DNA of 64,000 nt from Pholiota molesta (GCA_014925825.1 JACGCK010000062.1:1-64000); one strand, 5' to 3'; shown: positions 22,934 to 35,366, counted from the first letter of the stretch. The notes: generated by a model from the letters alone, not told the origin. A program made the numbers and translations.

Positions 22934-24917
22934 TTAAGCGGCAGAGCTTTGATAGACAGTATTGTAGTGGATTTGTTTGGCAAGGGCGTAGTGATGTTGG
23001 TGATCGGACATGGGACCATAATCAAGACCCCAGCTACTAAATCGGTGAGTTAAGACTATAACGATGGGTGCCAATGACAGGAACAAGTTACCCTGAACTA
23101 GCACGAACTTGGCCGAAGTCATGGAGGTCATCAAAAGCGTTAGACGAGAAAGCCTGGTTTGAGGAGACGGAGGATTGTCTAGAGTGCATCGTAGCAAAAT
23201 CGTAAGCAGCACCAGTGTTTGACATGCCGAAATTATTCATAGCCGCTGAACTGTTCATAATGTTGCAAGGATTGCAGCTCAGTCTATCTCCATTGATCAG
23301 GCCTCCTTGGGGAATAGATATGGCATTGTGAGGTCCAGTGGAAGCATGTGTAGGTTTATCGACAGATATGCTATCGCTGTCAGAAAGACCCCTGTTCAGA
23401 TCCAAGAGCATAGAGGTTGCAGGCCTGACGAAGCGAGCTTCGATCTGACAACTGCCATATAATTGACCGCTAAGGCTCTCCTTAGCCTCCTGCGCGACGC
23501 TAGCTCGGGAATACTGGACCAGAACAGACATTGTACCCAGAGGCGAGACTTGAACAATCTCGAGTTTTTCGATGCGACCGAAGGGGAAAAACAACGGATG
23601 GAGATCCTGAGCTTGAGAGAACAAGAGCGTTGGCAGGTTTGTCACAAGCAAAGATGTTGTTGGCACAAAGCTAGTGGTGAGAGAAGCGGGGTCCGCATCG
23701 TGAGACTCGAGAGAGGAGTCAGAGGAATCAGAGGTCATCACACGCTGCCTTTCGAAAGGCGCTGGGCTAGGGCTCGGCATATTCGAACGAGAGTCCAACA
23801 GCATAGCACGGTCACCACCGTCGAGAAAGCCTTCATGATAATACGTCAGAGATGTGAGCTCAAGGAACCTTCAGATAGAGACAGACCTTGCGAACGTTGC
23901 ACGACTGCCCAAGAAACATCAATCGCATGACCCCTTTACAAAATTCAGTTAGGATAAGTGAAAGTAAAACTTACTTACTTGACTTGAGTTCGGGTCAGTG
24001 CTGCCATGGCCCGTTTGGCCTCTTCGTGTGATGACATGACCACAAATCCTCGTCGTCGCGATGAATTGTCGACAGTGGCAAGAATGACGCAATGAGATAC
24101 TGTTCCATACTGGGAAAAGAGAGCCGCAAACTCATTTCTTATGTGGGTCAATTAGTGATCATATAATTTTGGAGTTTGGATCAAGCTTACTTGGAGAGAG
24201 CAAACGGAAGCCCAAGAACGTATAAATTACGACGATCGTCTGCGGAATTTTTGTTGCCTCGAGTGTGAGAGGGCGAGTTTGTCAAAATAGAAACGTAACT
24301 TATGGTAAACGTCAGCAATTGCCCCTCTGTCAAGTTCTCGAGTGATGGCTATCTGCGAGTGCATGTATGCAGAAAACGAGCACGAATCATTGCCAATATA
24401 CTCACAGAGGTGTTCCTGCCACTGTATATCCGTTCATGCACAGTGCCTTGCTAAACAAGAATTGAGGAACAAAATTTATAGTATACGATTCACGCACGCA
24501 GAGGCATCCCGATCAACGAATGTTATGTCGAGGCGCGGAGAAACGGCATCTCGTACTTCATGGTAGTTCCTTATTTCTCCTGTGGTAGAAGAAGTTGATA
24601 TCCGGGCACACTGTTTAGGACGCTGAAACACAAACCTATAAGGGTGCTAAACAAGGCGAGAATTTCCCGCTTATTGACTGTACATAAATAAGTCAGGACA
24701 CAACACATTGTGTTCGAAAGCAGAACATACCATGACTTGGGATGTTTTCGACGCTCACTGAGTTTGTTGGGCGAGTATCGGTGTTGGAATTGGCGTTGGA
24801 GTTGAACAAAGTACCGGCATCTGCTGCGAAGGACGCCCCAGGATTCCCACTAACATAAAGAGAGTTGGTTGGGGTACTCCGCCCAAACCTATATTTGACT
24901 CCGTTAATGAACTGCAT
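22934..24917 (-). CDS. Multi-RRM RNA-binding protein
   Basis: Three RRM-like regions on about nine exons. RRM1: LYVSGNP-type start in a variable N-terminus, then SVENIPSHV, REILALFSTL, DITFVDRDASA and ALCMNGYTVAG (24731-24400). RRM2: RNLYVLGLPFALS...LFSQYGTVSHCVI...RRRGFVVMSSHEEAKRAMAAL (24328-23979). RRM3: SLLVTNLPTLLF...LFFPFGRIEKLEIVQ (in 23830-23092). Later exons 23979-24137, 23887-23933, 23092-23830 and 22934-23036 join in frame. The C-terminal half is Ser/Asn-rich and ends IHYNTVYQSSAA. The join between RRM1 and RRM2 (24330-24410) is not resolved. The start at 24917 is the first in-frame ATG after an upstream stop; more N-terminal exons are possible. Likely role: mRNA binding (inference). 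Confidence 0.75.
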
Positions 24918-25397
24918 ATACTCGTTCAAGAGCGTTTTTTGTCGTTGGTATTGGGAAATTTGTTCACGGGGTATTTGGAAGGAATCGCCGAATGAGAATC
25001 AGGTCTTAAGCAGTAAATGACGTGTCTTATACAGGCGTGAGGGTATTAAGCAAGAAACAAGGTCGTAATGGAAGGAAAGCAAGAAAGATCGACGCGTCCG
25101 TTGTCCATCGGCGGGTACCTCTTATTGGGGGGAAGATTCTTCCCACGGCATCAATAGCAGCGCGTCATTTCACGTGACTTGATCACTTGACCTTTTCCGA
25201 TTAAAATATTTGAATTTCGCATCGACCCTCCAATGTCCAATTCAACGTCCAAACTCCTTGCAAACTGCCACTCTCATGTCCCCATTTCTTGCTCGAACTA
25301 ATCCGAGGAAGAACATCTTTTGTTTGAGCTTAGCTATACATATTAAACATACTTGGCTCACCTAGGATTCTGGCAAATCACCGTTACTTGGGTTCTC
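24918..25397. promoter_or_regulatory. Divergent promoter between the RRM gene and the RAD51-like gene
   Basis: This 480-bp gap separates two head-to-head genes. It contains ACGCGT (25092-25097), the MluI cell-cycle box bound by MBF and common before fungal S-phase and DNA-repair genes, and an E-box palindrome CACGTG (25171-25176). Sites are seen in the sequence; function is inferred. Confidence 0.45.
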
Positions 25398-26680
25398 ATG
25401 AGCCAGCCAGCTTCGAGGCGGTCTCTACTTTCGTTAAGGCTCCCCACAGATATCCTTGCAGCTCTGACGCGGCATGGCTATGAAACATTACAAGATCTGA
25501 GATCTACTAATGCAGAGGACCTGTCGAAAAGTTAGTGCAACGTTCTGCTCAATGAATCGTTATATAACGTCCCGTGTCATTATTAGCCCTCAACGTCCCA
25601 ATAGAAGATATTCAGGCAATCTACGCATGTTTTCAGAACGCTCCGACGTCAAGCGCTTCAATTTCAATGACTCAATCAGCAGCAAATATGGTACGAAAAT
25701 TGCAGAAAATATCTACCAAATGCGATCCTCTTGATGAGATCCTCGATGGAGGATTATCTGGTGGCCAAATTCTCGAAATATCTGGTCCTCCTGGAAGTCC
25801 CAAAGAAAGAATGGCAATAAACATTCTGAGATCCTTTGTTGAAGTTGGAGAAGAGGTTATCTTTGTTGGTAAATTTGCGCAATATGTTTGCTATATATAT
25901 TGCTCACACTAAGTTCGCAGATTGTCAAAACATGACTACCCCATCTATATTAACTCGAGCTCTAGACTGTCTGTACTCCTGCTATGTCTAATAGCATCTT
26001 CTTTCACTGACCGTGATTTGACTCTAGCGCCCACTTTGCAGGAACGTTTACACTACACAAGCGCCCAAACTCTGTTAGAATTCCTCATGTTTATACGACA
26101 TCTTCCACGTCTACTAAGTGCACATCCGCAGGCAAGTAATCTACATACGCATACGTTTACTCTTTTCGTTGACACTACTGAATTAGGTGTCGCTTCTTGT
26201 TCTCAGCTCAATTTCCATGCCATTTAAAAATCCAAACCTCGGCATCTCTCAGAAGAATTTCCACCTCGAAAGGGTCAAACAGGCCCTTTCTACAATCAGT
26301 GCATTGAACAACGTCACGGTAAGTCCTGACTGTGATCCATGGATACATGGACCATCACGAACGCATGAACAACCTCTTTAGGTGGTAATAACATCACAAT
26401 TGTCGACCAAGATGGTGAACGCAGATGGGACTGCCGGAACCTTTGACTCCGGTGCGAAGGGTACCATGCTACCTTCTCTAGGTAGTGTCTTCATTTTGAT
26501 CTTTCTTCAGAACGTTCTCAATTCTCATTTGTTTCCATTATACAGGATCCTCCTATCTTCCCAACGCAAAGGCCCATAGAGTGATACTGGCCCCTGATGG
26601 CATGTTTTCGGGGTATGTACCCGAATTATTCGGTATACTCGAGTAGAAGTTCACCCGCGGGCCCAACTACAGCGTTATAA
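25398..26680 (+). CDS. RAD51-like recombinase paralog with altered Walker A
   Basis: Exons 25398-25530, 25587-25868, 25921-25968, 26028-26131, 26187-26318, 26382-26481 and 26546-26612 join in frame. The end is either a stop at 26646 or, with a 34-bp intron, at 26680. The N-terminus is a helix-hairpin-helix type domain (LTRHGYETLQDLRSTNAEDL). The ATPase core starts at STKCDPLDEILDGGLSGGQI. The P-loop reads GPPGSPKERM where GPPGSGKT is expected, so the Thr/Ser that coordinates magnesium is lost. Walker B-like strand VSLLVLSSIS and later VVITSQLSTKM follow. RAD51 paralogs help load or stabilise RAD51 filaments, and some do not need ATP. Intron 4 is GC-AG (CAG|gcaagt at 26131). It could be the RAD51C or XRCC2 equivalent. 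Confidence 0.8.
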
Positions 26681-27545
26681 AACTACTGTCATCTCCCACA
26701 TGTGCACCTGGGAAAATTCCGTCAAAGAGCATTCCGTATTGCATCGTGTGTGCAGGCCTTCATGGCAGTCTTTGATATCTGCCGCTGACTGAACTCGTCT
26801 GTTTTTTATATATAGGAACCTAGCTAAAAATGTAGACTCTACAACTTTTTCTAGAAAAGCAGGGGAATGACTTAATGTGAACTCACTGAACACTGGCATA
26901 CGTATTGTCCCAGGACAGACTAGGGCTAAGGACTAGGAAAGGATTCTTGGAGGCTGTTATGTACATCGATGTATTCCACATTCTATCCAACGACAATATT
27001 TGTTTTGATCTGAAGAGTCTTCCATTTAATTTATTGGATGGCTGGCACAGACCAATCATGATCCTCGCTTAGGCTCGCTAGCCATTCAGCCAATGGTAAT
27101 ACTGCTTGCTCCTCAAATCGGGAATGTTGAATGACATTTACTTTTCGCAGGAGGCCAAAGGAACTCTGCTCATCTATTCCTCATGGAAATAATAGTTCTG
27201 TGGACATGGCTGTCATTGGAGACATCACAATCGTCTTGCGGCTCTTTCCTTTCTGACGATTTACCTCTGTTCAACCTCTGTTCCAAGTTCCAAGTTCCAA
27301 GTTCGAAGAGGTTTCTTTTTTTGCAAATATCTACAGGGCCATATATGCCGTTAGCCGATAGTTTTTGGGATATTTTGGGCAACAACCTCAAAAAGGGGCT
27401 AATCAACCCTGAATTAACTTATAAAGTCAATCAAGTCAATTTTCACAAGTTGTTCTCTCAAAAAGCGGGTACATACATATTATATGTACCGAGCACTCAA
27501 CGGCGCGAAGCTCTTATTCAACTGAGAAACATCGTTAATACATAG
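26681..27545 (+). pseudogene. Orphan exon-like segments of unknown family
   Basis: Two convincing coding stretches lack a complete gene. About 26920-27072 encodes RTRKGFLEAVMYIDVFHILS...FNLLDGWHRPIMILA then a stop. 27342-27545, after the acceptor ctacag, encodes PYMPLADSFWDILGNNLKKG...FHKLFSQKAGTYILYVPS and ends at TAG. A middle segment (27151-27245) begins after ttcgcag. I cannot join them without stops. A relic gene, or one damaged by missing bases. Confidence 0.35.
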
Positions 27546-27889
27546 GCCAGTGTGATATTCATAAGTAAGCCTGTTGGGCAGGGTTGGGCGCCTTGTGAGT
27601 CGTCCGGCATCTAAATTTTGGGGTGATTGGTCTGAAATTGCGGCGCGAGATCGCAATTGGATCGCATGGTAAGAAGTAAGTACACATTTAGTTTGTATTT
27701 AGTTAGATTAGAATCATTAGAGATTTACGGATTTTGCCATGCCCCTCATTGTCCGTATCCGCCTAGAAATGATGCCTGCGCTGTCTATTAATTGGTCTGT
27801 TTTGAGAGCCGAGTAGTATGCCTGAATAGTGGTCCTCTACCTCCATCTCCAAATCAACAGGCCATCAAGCAACCACCACCTACTTTTCC

Positions 27890-29232
27890 ATGTCCCAGAT
27901 CAAAGTCGAGACTCCGTTGGGGCCAGCACTCTTCAGCTATACCATTTCCACCCCAAAAGAGAAACAAGCAGAGGAAATCGATCGATCTCTCCCGACTGTG
28001 ATATTTCTGCACCCGGTATATAACGGGAAAGTTTTCTTTCACTGTGAGTTCCTCGTCCAATGCATCGTCTGGCCTCCTTGACTGACCCAGATCCTTTTTT
28101 AACTTTGAAGACCAGTTTGCGTCCCCTGAATTGAGGCGCTTCAATCTGGTGGCGCTAGATGCGCGCTCTCACGGAAAGACGATTGCAGACGTTCCAACAA
28201 CATTTCGAGCTATAGATGCGGCGGAAGATGTCGCTGCTTTCATGGTATGTCATAAATCAACGCCCTTCCAGTTTTCGAGACTTAGCTCAATGTATATTCC
28301 AGGACGCGTTAGGGCTTCCTGCATGCCACTTCTTTGGTGTATCTCTCGGTTCGGTTATCGCCCTTGAGCTAGGCATATCTCATCCAGAGAAAGTTCTGTC
28401 ATTATTCCTGATGTCGTTGATCCCATGGATTGAGGTTTGTCTGCGTTACTTTTACTTCCCCGCATTCGAGTCTCTCAATGATTGGGCTCCCTTGGGGCTC
28501 GCACATAATTCCAGCCCGAGCTCGTTGCCGCTGGACGTCAAGAGATCTACGAGTGTTGGGTAGAAGCTCATAAGGACTCCCACAACCCCAACGACAGTGC
28601 CATGCTCGACGCTGTATTTGGCGCCGTCGAACTTGGCTACAATAGGACCTCATCTAGCATTAGGACCTCATCTAGCATGGTTGATGCGTAAGTCCACCCG
28701 CCTTCCACCGTTATTTATTCTGATTCGCCTCACCCAGCCTTGTTCAATACGCCATCGAGCATTTCGCAATGGACAATTGGGCAAGACCAGATCAATTTGA
28801 GATATTTCACACCCTCTCTGTCAAGTTCTTCCTCGATCGCACGGTACCCCCGCTTTCCAGCCTCCAGAAGATTACTTGTCCCGTCAATCTCGTTCATTGT
28901 AGTGAGGACATCGCCTATCCATTACCGATAGTCGAGGAAACCGAGGTTCACCTCAAGGAAGCGGATGTGGACGTGCGAATTTCACATATACCCGACGCGC
29001 CCCACTTCGGGTGTGCCACTCATCCTAAACAGTATGTCACCTCCGACATCTCAGATATTTCTTCCGGACTAACGACCTTTTCCCTAACTCAACTTCGTGT
29101 CCAAAAAAAAATTATAGGACTATAGACCTCTTCAGCAAGTGGATGATGAGCATTCTTGGTGCCGCTAAGATACCCCCGCCCCGCCATCAGCCTTCTCACC
29201 CTTCGAGGCAGTTTTGGTTCAGTGTGGTTTGA
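27890..29232 (+). CDS. Alpha/beta-hydrolase fold protein
   Basis: Six exons (27890-28043, 28111-28244, 28303-28434, 28515-28687, 28738-29031, 29118-29232) total 1002 nt, 333 residues. Strand-turn motifs appear in order: PTVIFLHP (oxyanion region), LVALDARSHGKT, nucleophile elbow GVSLGS (Ser), the acid loop near VHCSED, and catalytic His in APHFGC. No signal peptide, so probably cytosolic. The family covers esterases, haloperoxidase-like and lactone hydrolases; the substrate cannot be read from sequence. A tandem 18-bp duplication at 28643-28678 adds six residues (RTSSSI then RTSSSM) in the cap region. The start is the only ATG in frame upstream of the first conserved strand. Confidence 0.88.
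28643..28678 (+). repeat. Perfect 18-bp tandem duplication inside the hydrolase gene
   Basis: taggacctcatctagcat occurs twice back to back. The frame is kept, so the protein gains six residues. Confidence 0.9.
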
Positions 29233-30360
29233 AAACTCAAGAATCGGACTCGGAAGACGAGCTAATACCGGTCGTTCCATGAGAAATTTACTTCGGACCA
29301 CATTTTCTTTACAGCATACTCTATATCACCATTTGTACAATATTTTATCGGATTTGTGGGAGGTTATCACGATCACGTCGTTCATGTCCCTTGCAATGCA
29401 CCATGATCACTCCACCCATTTACTACATAAAGATATTGAACGATCAGTCGATTGGGTTTGACGTTTGATAGCCGTAGGTGGAAAAATCTGTGCATATATT
29501 CCTTGAGCCAGCTGAAGAAAGGATCATGGAAAGTTATGGGACGTCGGTAGTCATTTTGCTTTCTTGAAGCGAAATGAACGCGAAATTTACTTGACTCACG
29601 GTTACAAGTTCCAATATGTGTGAAGCGTATTAAGGGTTCATTGACCGCGAGATAGTAGTCAGGAGATAACAATTTCGGCAATACTATCCAATAGCCAGCG
29701 TGCATCGTGGGCGGCCGCAGACTTCACATCCAAATCGCGATGATGATGCCAATCTGAATCCTAGATAATATGATATATCGCGACGAAGAATAGATAAGAA
29801 CCATGCCTACCTCTACGAATATTCCATGGTCGAGTCTCTGTTATCACATGTGTTGAAGTGTGTCGACAGAGATCATGCAAAGATCATTCATGCGTAGGAT
29901 AGAGACTTGCGGACCACCCCGAGGATTAGCCAGAGCAGCAAGAAGTAGAATAGATCTGAAGATAATCAACACTACTTGTCTTAGATTTTCGAAGAAAGAT
30001 AACCATTAAGCGTAGACGGTTCATGTCAACATGTCATACGAAGAACTTGCGAAGAATTTAAACAGATCCCAGTGCCAAGTGGGAAGCATTAGGCAAGCAT
30101 GCGGTTCACATCCGTCCGAGAGTTTATAAAATTGGGTGTTGAGTACATGCGTTGGCTGCTTGGTAGTGGGTTGGACTTAGCAAACGTATAGAATTGCCAA
30201 AGAATTGCGATGAAGAGTGGACTAACAGTGAATGCAAAGCTGTTGGAAGGGACGTTGCACCCAAGTTGCACCGGCCCCGGGACTATCCGGACCGGCAGTG
30301 TTGGGTCTGTTTTAGGAGACTATTGAATATTGAATCTTGATTCTTGCCCAATTCCATCAC
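29233..30360. other. Intergenic, no gene seen
   Basis: Open frames exist on the minus strand (29382-29705; 30089-30271 starting MQLGCNVPSNSFAFTVSPLF) but have no supporting splice structure or family. Confidence 0.4.
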
Positions 30361-30580
30361 CACCGATTTGTCTCCTGCACCATTGCTAGGATCTGAAAGA
30401 GACTTCTGTGGAAATGTTAATGCTGCCTTCTTTTGCTGACTGGCTTTGGCATACTATACAAGTCCACCATCTGCCGCCAGTGCTCGCCTCTTGTTTCGCT
30501 ATGCTAAGGTACGTTTATTCGCCATCCTTATGCTTCTATGTTAAGAGTTGTTGCAAATTGTTACCTCGCCCCCTACTTAG
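30361..30580 (+). repeat. Direct repeat unit, copy A
   Basis: About 215 bp from caccgatttgtctcctgcac to acctcgccccc, matched by copy B at 30857-31075 with clear substitutions (roughly 85% by eye). Shared blocks include accattgctaggatctg and ggtacgtttattcgcc. The copies are 496 bp apart. Neither copy encodes a sustained frame. Confidence 0.7.
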
Positions 30581-30856
30581 CTTTATCGAATTGTGCCGGA
30601 CTTATGCACTAGTCCCGCGGCCGTTCTGTAGCCTGTGTCTGAATATGGCACACAAACCCGAATTTCTATCAAGGTCAGATAGCTGTCCACCGGCTGGGAG
30701 TCTGTGTTTTGAAATGGCCTCATACGTGCAAGAGACTATGTCCATCTCGAGCTCAGCGGACGCCTTGTCACAAAGCCGATCAGTACAAGTAAGTACACAC
30801 CAGAAGCGACCAATTCCTTCATCTGCTCTTCCTGTTCTGTCCCTCCCTGCCATCGT

Positions 30857-31075
30857 CACCGATGTCTCCTGTACCATTGCTAGGATCTGGAATAAAAGAG
30901 AATCCTGTGGCATTGTTGATGCTACCCTTTTTTGCTAACTGGCTTCGGGATACTATGAAGCACCGACATCTGCTGCGCTCGCCTCTTGTCCAGTCGCTAT
31001 GCTAGAGGTACGTTTATTCGCCGTCTTTATGCTTCTATGTTAAGACTTGTTGCAGATATCTACCTCGTCCCTCTA
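30857..31075 (+). repeat. Direct repeat unit, copy B
   Basis: Second copy of the unit at 30361. It diverges after ctacctcgtccc. The duplication lies upstream of the NLR-like gene. Confidence 0.7.
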
Positions 31076-31144
31076 CAATTCATGCCAGGTCTTGCGTGCA
31101 TCATGTTAACGTGACGACTCCTGCCAGCGTCTGAGCGACTCTCA

Positions 31145-31940
31145 ATGCTCCATTCCATCGACTCTCCTTTACATGATATTGCGGTTTTGCCTCCTCCGGA
31201 CGAACGTCAACCAGGAGCTTTTTACCACGAGACCCTCTGTGGAATAACTCCTAGCACTACCAGTTCCAGACCTCAGCCTCTTCCGACCTCGTCTTTCCTC
31301 GCTGGCCCATCCAGGTCAAGCCCAATCCAGCCGGCTAGAAGCAACGTCGTTGTGCAGCGACGATGCATGACTGGTACCTCTTTCACGTCCCGTATGTCAC
31401 CCATCTGTAATGCAATCCTTTCTATACGGTCATCCTCACCTGCAGGGGAAGGACAACAATCTAACGACCTCAGCTTCTCTACTTCGATGTCTATATGTTT
31501 TCACCCACGATGGTCGCACTCCACGAGAGGGATGGCCATGTTCGAGATACAAGGGCTGCCATGTGTATCGGCATACCGTTGGATCGACTTATAAACTACA
31601 AGAGCAAAGGAGACACGATCCGCAGGAAGACGCAGTCACTAGACAGCACCGCGGTGTTGGAGTCTCCGAGTCGTACGGCTGGTGCTCACTCTTTTATAGC
31701 ATTCACTGCGCAGTCGCCGTCCTCCATCTGGTGGTGCTGATGCCGTCACGCCATGCTTCCGGCAAGCCGTCTATCCGTCCGTCCCTGGAGCCGCCGGTGC
31801 GTCTGGTTCTTTGTTTTTGCTTCTACATACTCTCCTACCCGCGAGCACTCTCATCGATTCATCGCACCTTCTCTACCATTGAAAACTTAACTATTTTCTG
31901 GTCTCTTGCAGCGCGACACCTCGAATCTCTTACATGACGT
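31145..31940 (+). other. Possible gene of unknown type, weak
   Basis: Two overlapping plus frames look coding in places. One begins MLHSIDSPLHDIAVLPPPDE (31145). The other, after a good intron (gtatgt at about 31392 to ctgcag at about 31445), contains CSRYKGCHVYRHTVGSTYKL, spaced like a Cys-Cys-His zinc-finger fragment. The two are in different frames, so no complete product can be given. 31941-32425 shows nothing convincing except short repeats of ggctatgcaatc (about 32193 and 32268). Confidence 0.3.
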
Positions 31941-32425
31941 CGCGGTATGGTGGGGCGACCAAGGCCCGAGGATAACCCGCTGATAATTACGACGCAATTT
32001 CATCATGTACACTCGCAGAGAGTGTACAACATACCCACGTGCGCGCTCTGATCTGCGTGCACACCCCTGCCAGAGTGAAAGTAGAGTAACTGTTATCGTC
32101 CTTTGATATACTTATGGCGTTCAAATTTCTGCACAGGTTATGTAAACCTTGAGTGATTCTTTGACATGTGCTCATGTCATTGTGTGCTGTGGCAGGCTAT
32201 GCAATCCTATTCCGTTTCCACGCTCACTGAACGTCGACCGTGGCAGTGATGGCGCAGGCTGTGTGTTAAGCTATGCAATCTCCGTCTGGACAGGTACGTT
32301 CCTACCACTTAACCACCGACCTTCACGGATCCTCTAAACCACATTCGTGTTGAAGCATTATCCCTTCCTTAGGCTTTGAACATCCTCGCTTGATCTTTTG
32401 TCGTCTTATCCGCTCCGATTTGCCA

Positions 32426-34953
32426 ATGGATCCGTTTTCTATCTCCTTAGGCGTGATTACTATAGTCACGGCGCTCAGGGACATCATCGAAACAGTGCAA
32501 GTCATTCGAGACTCCTTGTCAAAGGTGCGTTCGTCAAATAGAATTCGTGACCATCATCCTGCGTGCAGTGCTCATCTCGGAATCAACAGCGTCCGCAGAA
32601 CTATCGAAATGCTCAAAAGCTTGCAGATGAGGTGTTGAAGACATTGTATGGAATCGAGGAGATATATCAAGAGCACAAGCAAACTTTCGATAAATCAAAG
32701 TCTTTGAAAAAGGCGATCACTGATCTACAGATGTAAGTGTAACTCGGAAGCTGCAAACAATTATTTCGATACTTAGCATATGTATGTTTCAGAGAAATGA
32801 GATCGGTCTATGAGCAATGTGCCCGCCTGATCCCGCCCGTTTCCGAGAGGAAGAGAGATAAATACAAAATGGCCTTCTACTCATTCTGGAACCGCGAGAA
32901 GGTAGAGAATTTGCTCTTAGAGCTGAGGGTTCACGTCGACAGGTGCTCTCATGACTTTCATGTTAGTGCTCTTATCCGTGCTCGATTTGTTGGTGTATTA
33001 ATTCGCATACTTTGCCAGCTTCTAAGCGGTTTTCGAACGGAAGCGCACGTCCTTGAAATACGCGAGGCCATTGTTCAGTCAACCTCGCAAGGTTTTTCCG
33101 GATCCTATAGCCACAGCGGCCTCGGCACTACTACAAACATGACATCCAACGTGCTCAGACACGTATCCAATTCACAAATAATCGCATTCACCCAGTCAAC
33201 TTCTATGTCTATAACATGGATTCCCGATAGTGTTCCTACTCGTGACCTTTCTGATGCATACCTTCGGCGTGTGCTCGGAAGTGTACATCACTCCCTCCGA
33301 TCGATTTTGACCTGCTGGTCGCAGAATCTTCCAACAAACATGGAACTTTCGAACCCTGAAATTACCTGGAATCTAGAAGAACTACCTGTGTCCAAGAACA
33401 TTGTGCATGAGGACGCTGTTGCTGAAGCACTCCATTTCCAGTCCCTTTTGCGAGACAATCCAAGCAATTCATGCTTTGATCGTGTTGATGGGGCGATAAT
33501 TGAACTTACTAACGAACTCGACGATTTGGATATGCACGAAGACGCGGTCGTTCTGGCTGCATTAAGGGTTGACCTGTGGAGGGTGATAGTGAAACAGCAT
33601 CCCTCCCAAACCTCGTCCCTTGGGCTGGTCCATGCGCTCCATATGCTTGTTTCTTTGAATGCTTGGAGCATGGGGAATCGGAGACAAGCTTATTCCAGGA
33701 GCGAAGAGGCGATCAAAATTCTCCAGTCGTTGTCGGCGGCGCCCGCCATTCTGCCATTGAAGAAGTACGACATGATGCTCATGCCTATGCTTATGTTGGA
33801 ACAGGCATGGAATGAGCCACATTATGTTGAGTCTTTCCAGGAGGTCCAACTAGTGGTCGACAATGCAGGCAGGACGCTCGAACATACTTTGGGAATCACA
33901 GATTTCCGATCTGGCCCTGACGTCTCTTCGGCCAGCAACTGGGTTACCCTATCAGTTAACAACCAGATCTCGGACGACGATTGGTTCACATATGCACAAA
34001 ACCTTGATACCATGGCGCTTATCAGCCTTTGTGACTCCTCTGAACTGGCCGAGTTGGCCTTGAAAATTTTGAGCCACCTTCTCGCCAAGTACCCCGGCTC
34101 AAACCGCATATTAACCGAGCTTTTACGGCCGCTAGAATATCTTTCTGCCTTATTGGATGCGACCGACCCTCAGGCTGTCTTCAAAAACCTAAAATATGTA
34201 GAACAATACGTGGCTCTTCTTCGGCAACTGGCCCCTTTCAACGCTCAACGATACGTGCTACGGCTTGCATGCGCGCTCTGGTTGCACAGGGAAGCTTTGG
34301 TCACTCTAGGCAGATCGGCCGAAGCGGAAAGCATTTACCAGGACATAATTAGTCTGAAGGCCCTGGCTGCGGCGCCTCCACATTCCGATCTCCAAATTCC
34401 TTCTATAATAGAGGGAGATTTCTATGCCCAACTCGCGCAATACCATTATGATGCTGAGCATTTTACCGATGCCATCTATGCTGCTCAGAATGCGATCGCC
34501 CAATACACTGGTTTGGAATACATGCATCCTGGCCAGAGTCGAGCGAAACACATAAGCGCTTTGGCTTTGCTCTGCAGGTCTTTCAGTGCCACGAATCAGC
34601 ACGATGCAGTTATATCCGAAGGCTTCAAGGCTATAAAGATATTTGACGACTCCAATATACATAGCTCACCGGACCTCGTCGAATTCTATCGAGTGACAAT
34701 GGAAGCATTGGTAGCGTCAGCGCATCTGGGAGCACACTCAGAGGCGAAACTCTCGCAGGCAGAAGATATCTGGGCACGCATTCGAAAACTCGCTTACTCC
34801 GGAAAAGTCGACTACGAGTGGCCATTGGTCGATGCCCTGGAAAAATACAGCTATCTGCTCCAGAAGAATGGCAGGGTTGACGAGGTCACGAAGCATCTGC
34901 AAGAACGCCCTTTAGGTAGAGCTTATGCCATGGTTTCACTAACCTCCTGGTGA
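32426..34953 (+). CDS. NLR-type N-terminal domain plus TPR-like repeats, no NACHT
   Basis: Three exons (32426-32524, 32569-32732, 32793-34953) give 807 residues. The start MDPFSISLGVITIVTALRDI with the following helices and LQIEMRSVYEQCARLIPP matches the helical N-terminal domain that heads many basidiomycete STAND/NLR-like proteins. The usual P-loop NTPase that should follow is absent; no GxxxxGK[ST] occurs. From about residue 300 the protein is a series of 30-45-residue helical pairs (for example EAESIYQDIISLKAL, FTDAIYAAQNAIAQY) resembling TPRs, ending in an ordinary stop. Fungal NLRs act in self/non-self and biotic recognition; a form with signalling and sensor parts but no switch could be a partner or decoy (inference). 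Confidence 0.75.
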
Positions 34954-35366
34954 GGTCGGGGATTGTGGCCGCATCAAAGAGTTAGGTATCATCGGAATCC
35001 AATCACTAGTGGCCTCTCTAAATTTCACTACTTAAATATTTGAAGTCAAATATGTGTTGATAAAATTACGACAATAAAAGGATATTACAGCACTATGTAA
35101 TATTATAAAACAGGCAGGGCGCAGCGATAACAGATCGATAGCAGTGCGACATAGGGATCATGTGGGGGCAAGTCAGTTTCCATATTATACAGCATATTAG
35201 ACATGGGGTATACAACTGAAGGATGGAAGAATGAGCACAGTTGACTTTGAGCAAATTTCAGGCTGAAGAAAGCGAAGAACAGAGGAATACAAACAGAGCA
35301 TTGATATGTTATATGAAATAACAGATTAGTAGCAGAATATAAACGAACCAACATAAAGTACTTCAG
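34954..35366. other. Convergent 3' intergenic region
   Basis: AT-rich spacer between the NLR-like gene and the chromatin gene, whose ends face each other. No gene seen. AATAAA-like signal (acaataaaagg) at about 35070. Confidence 0.5.
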
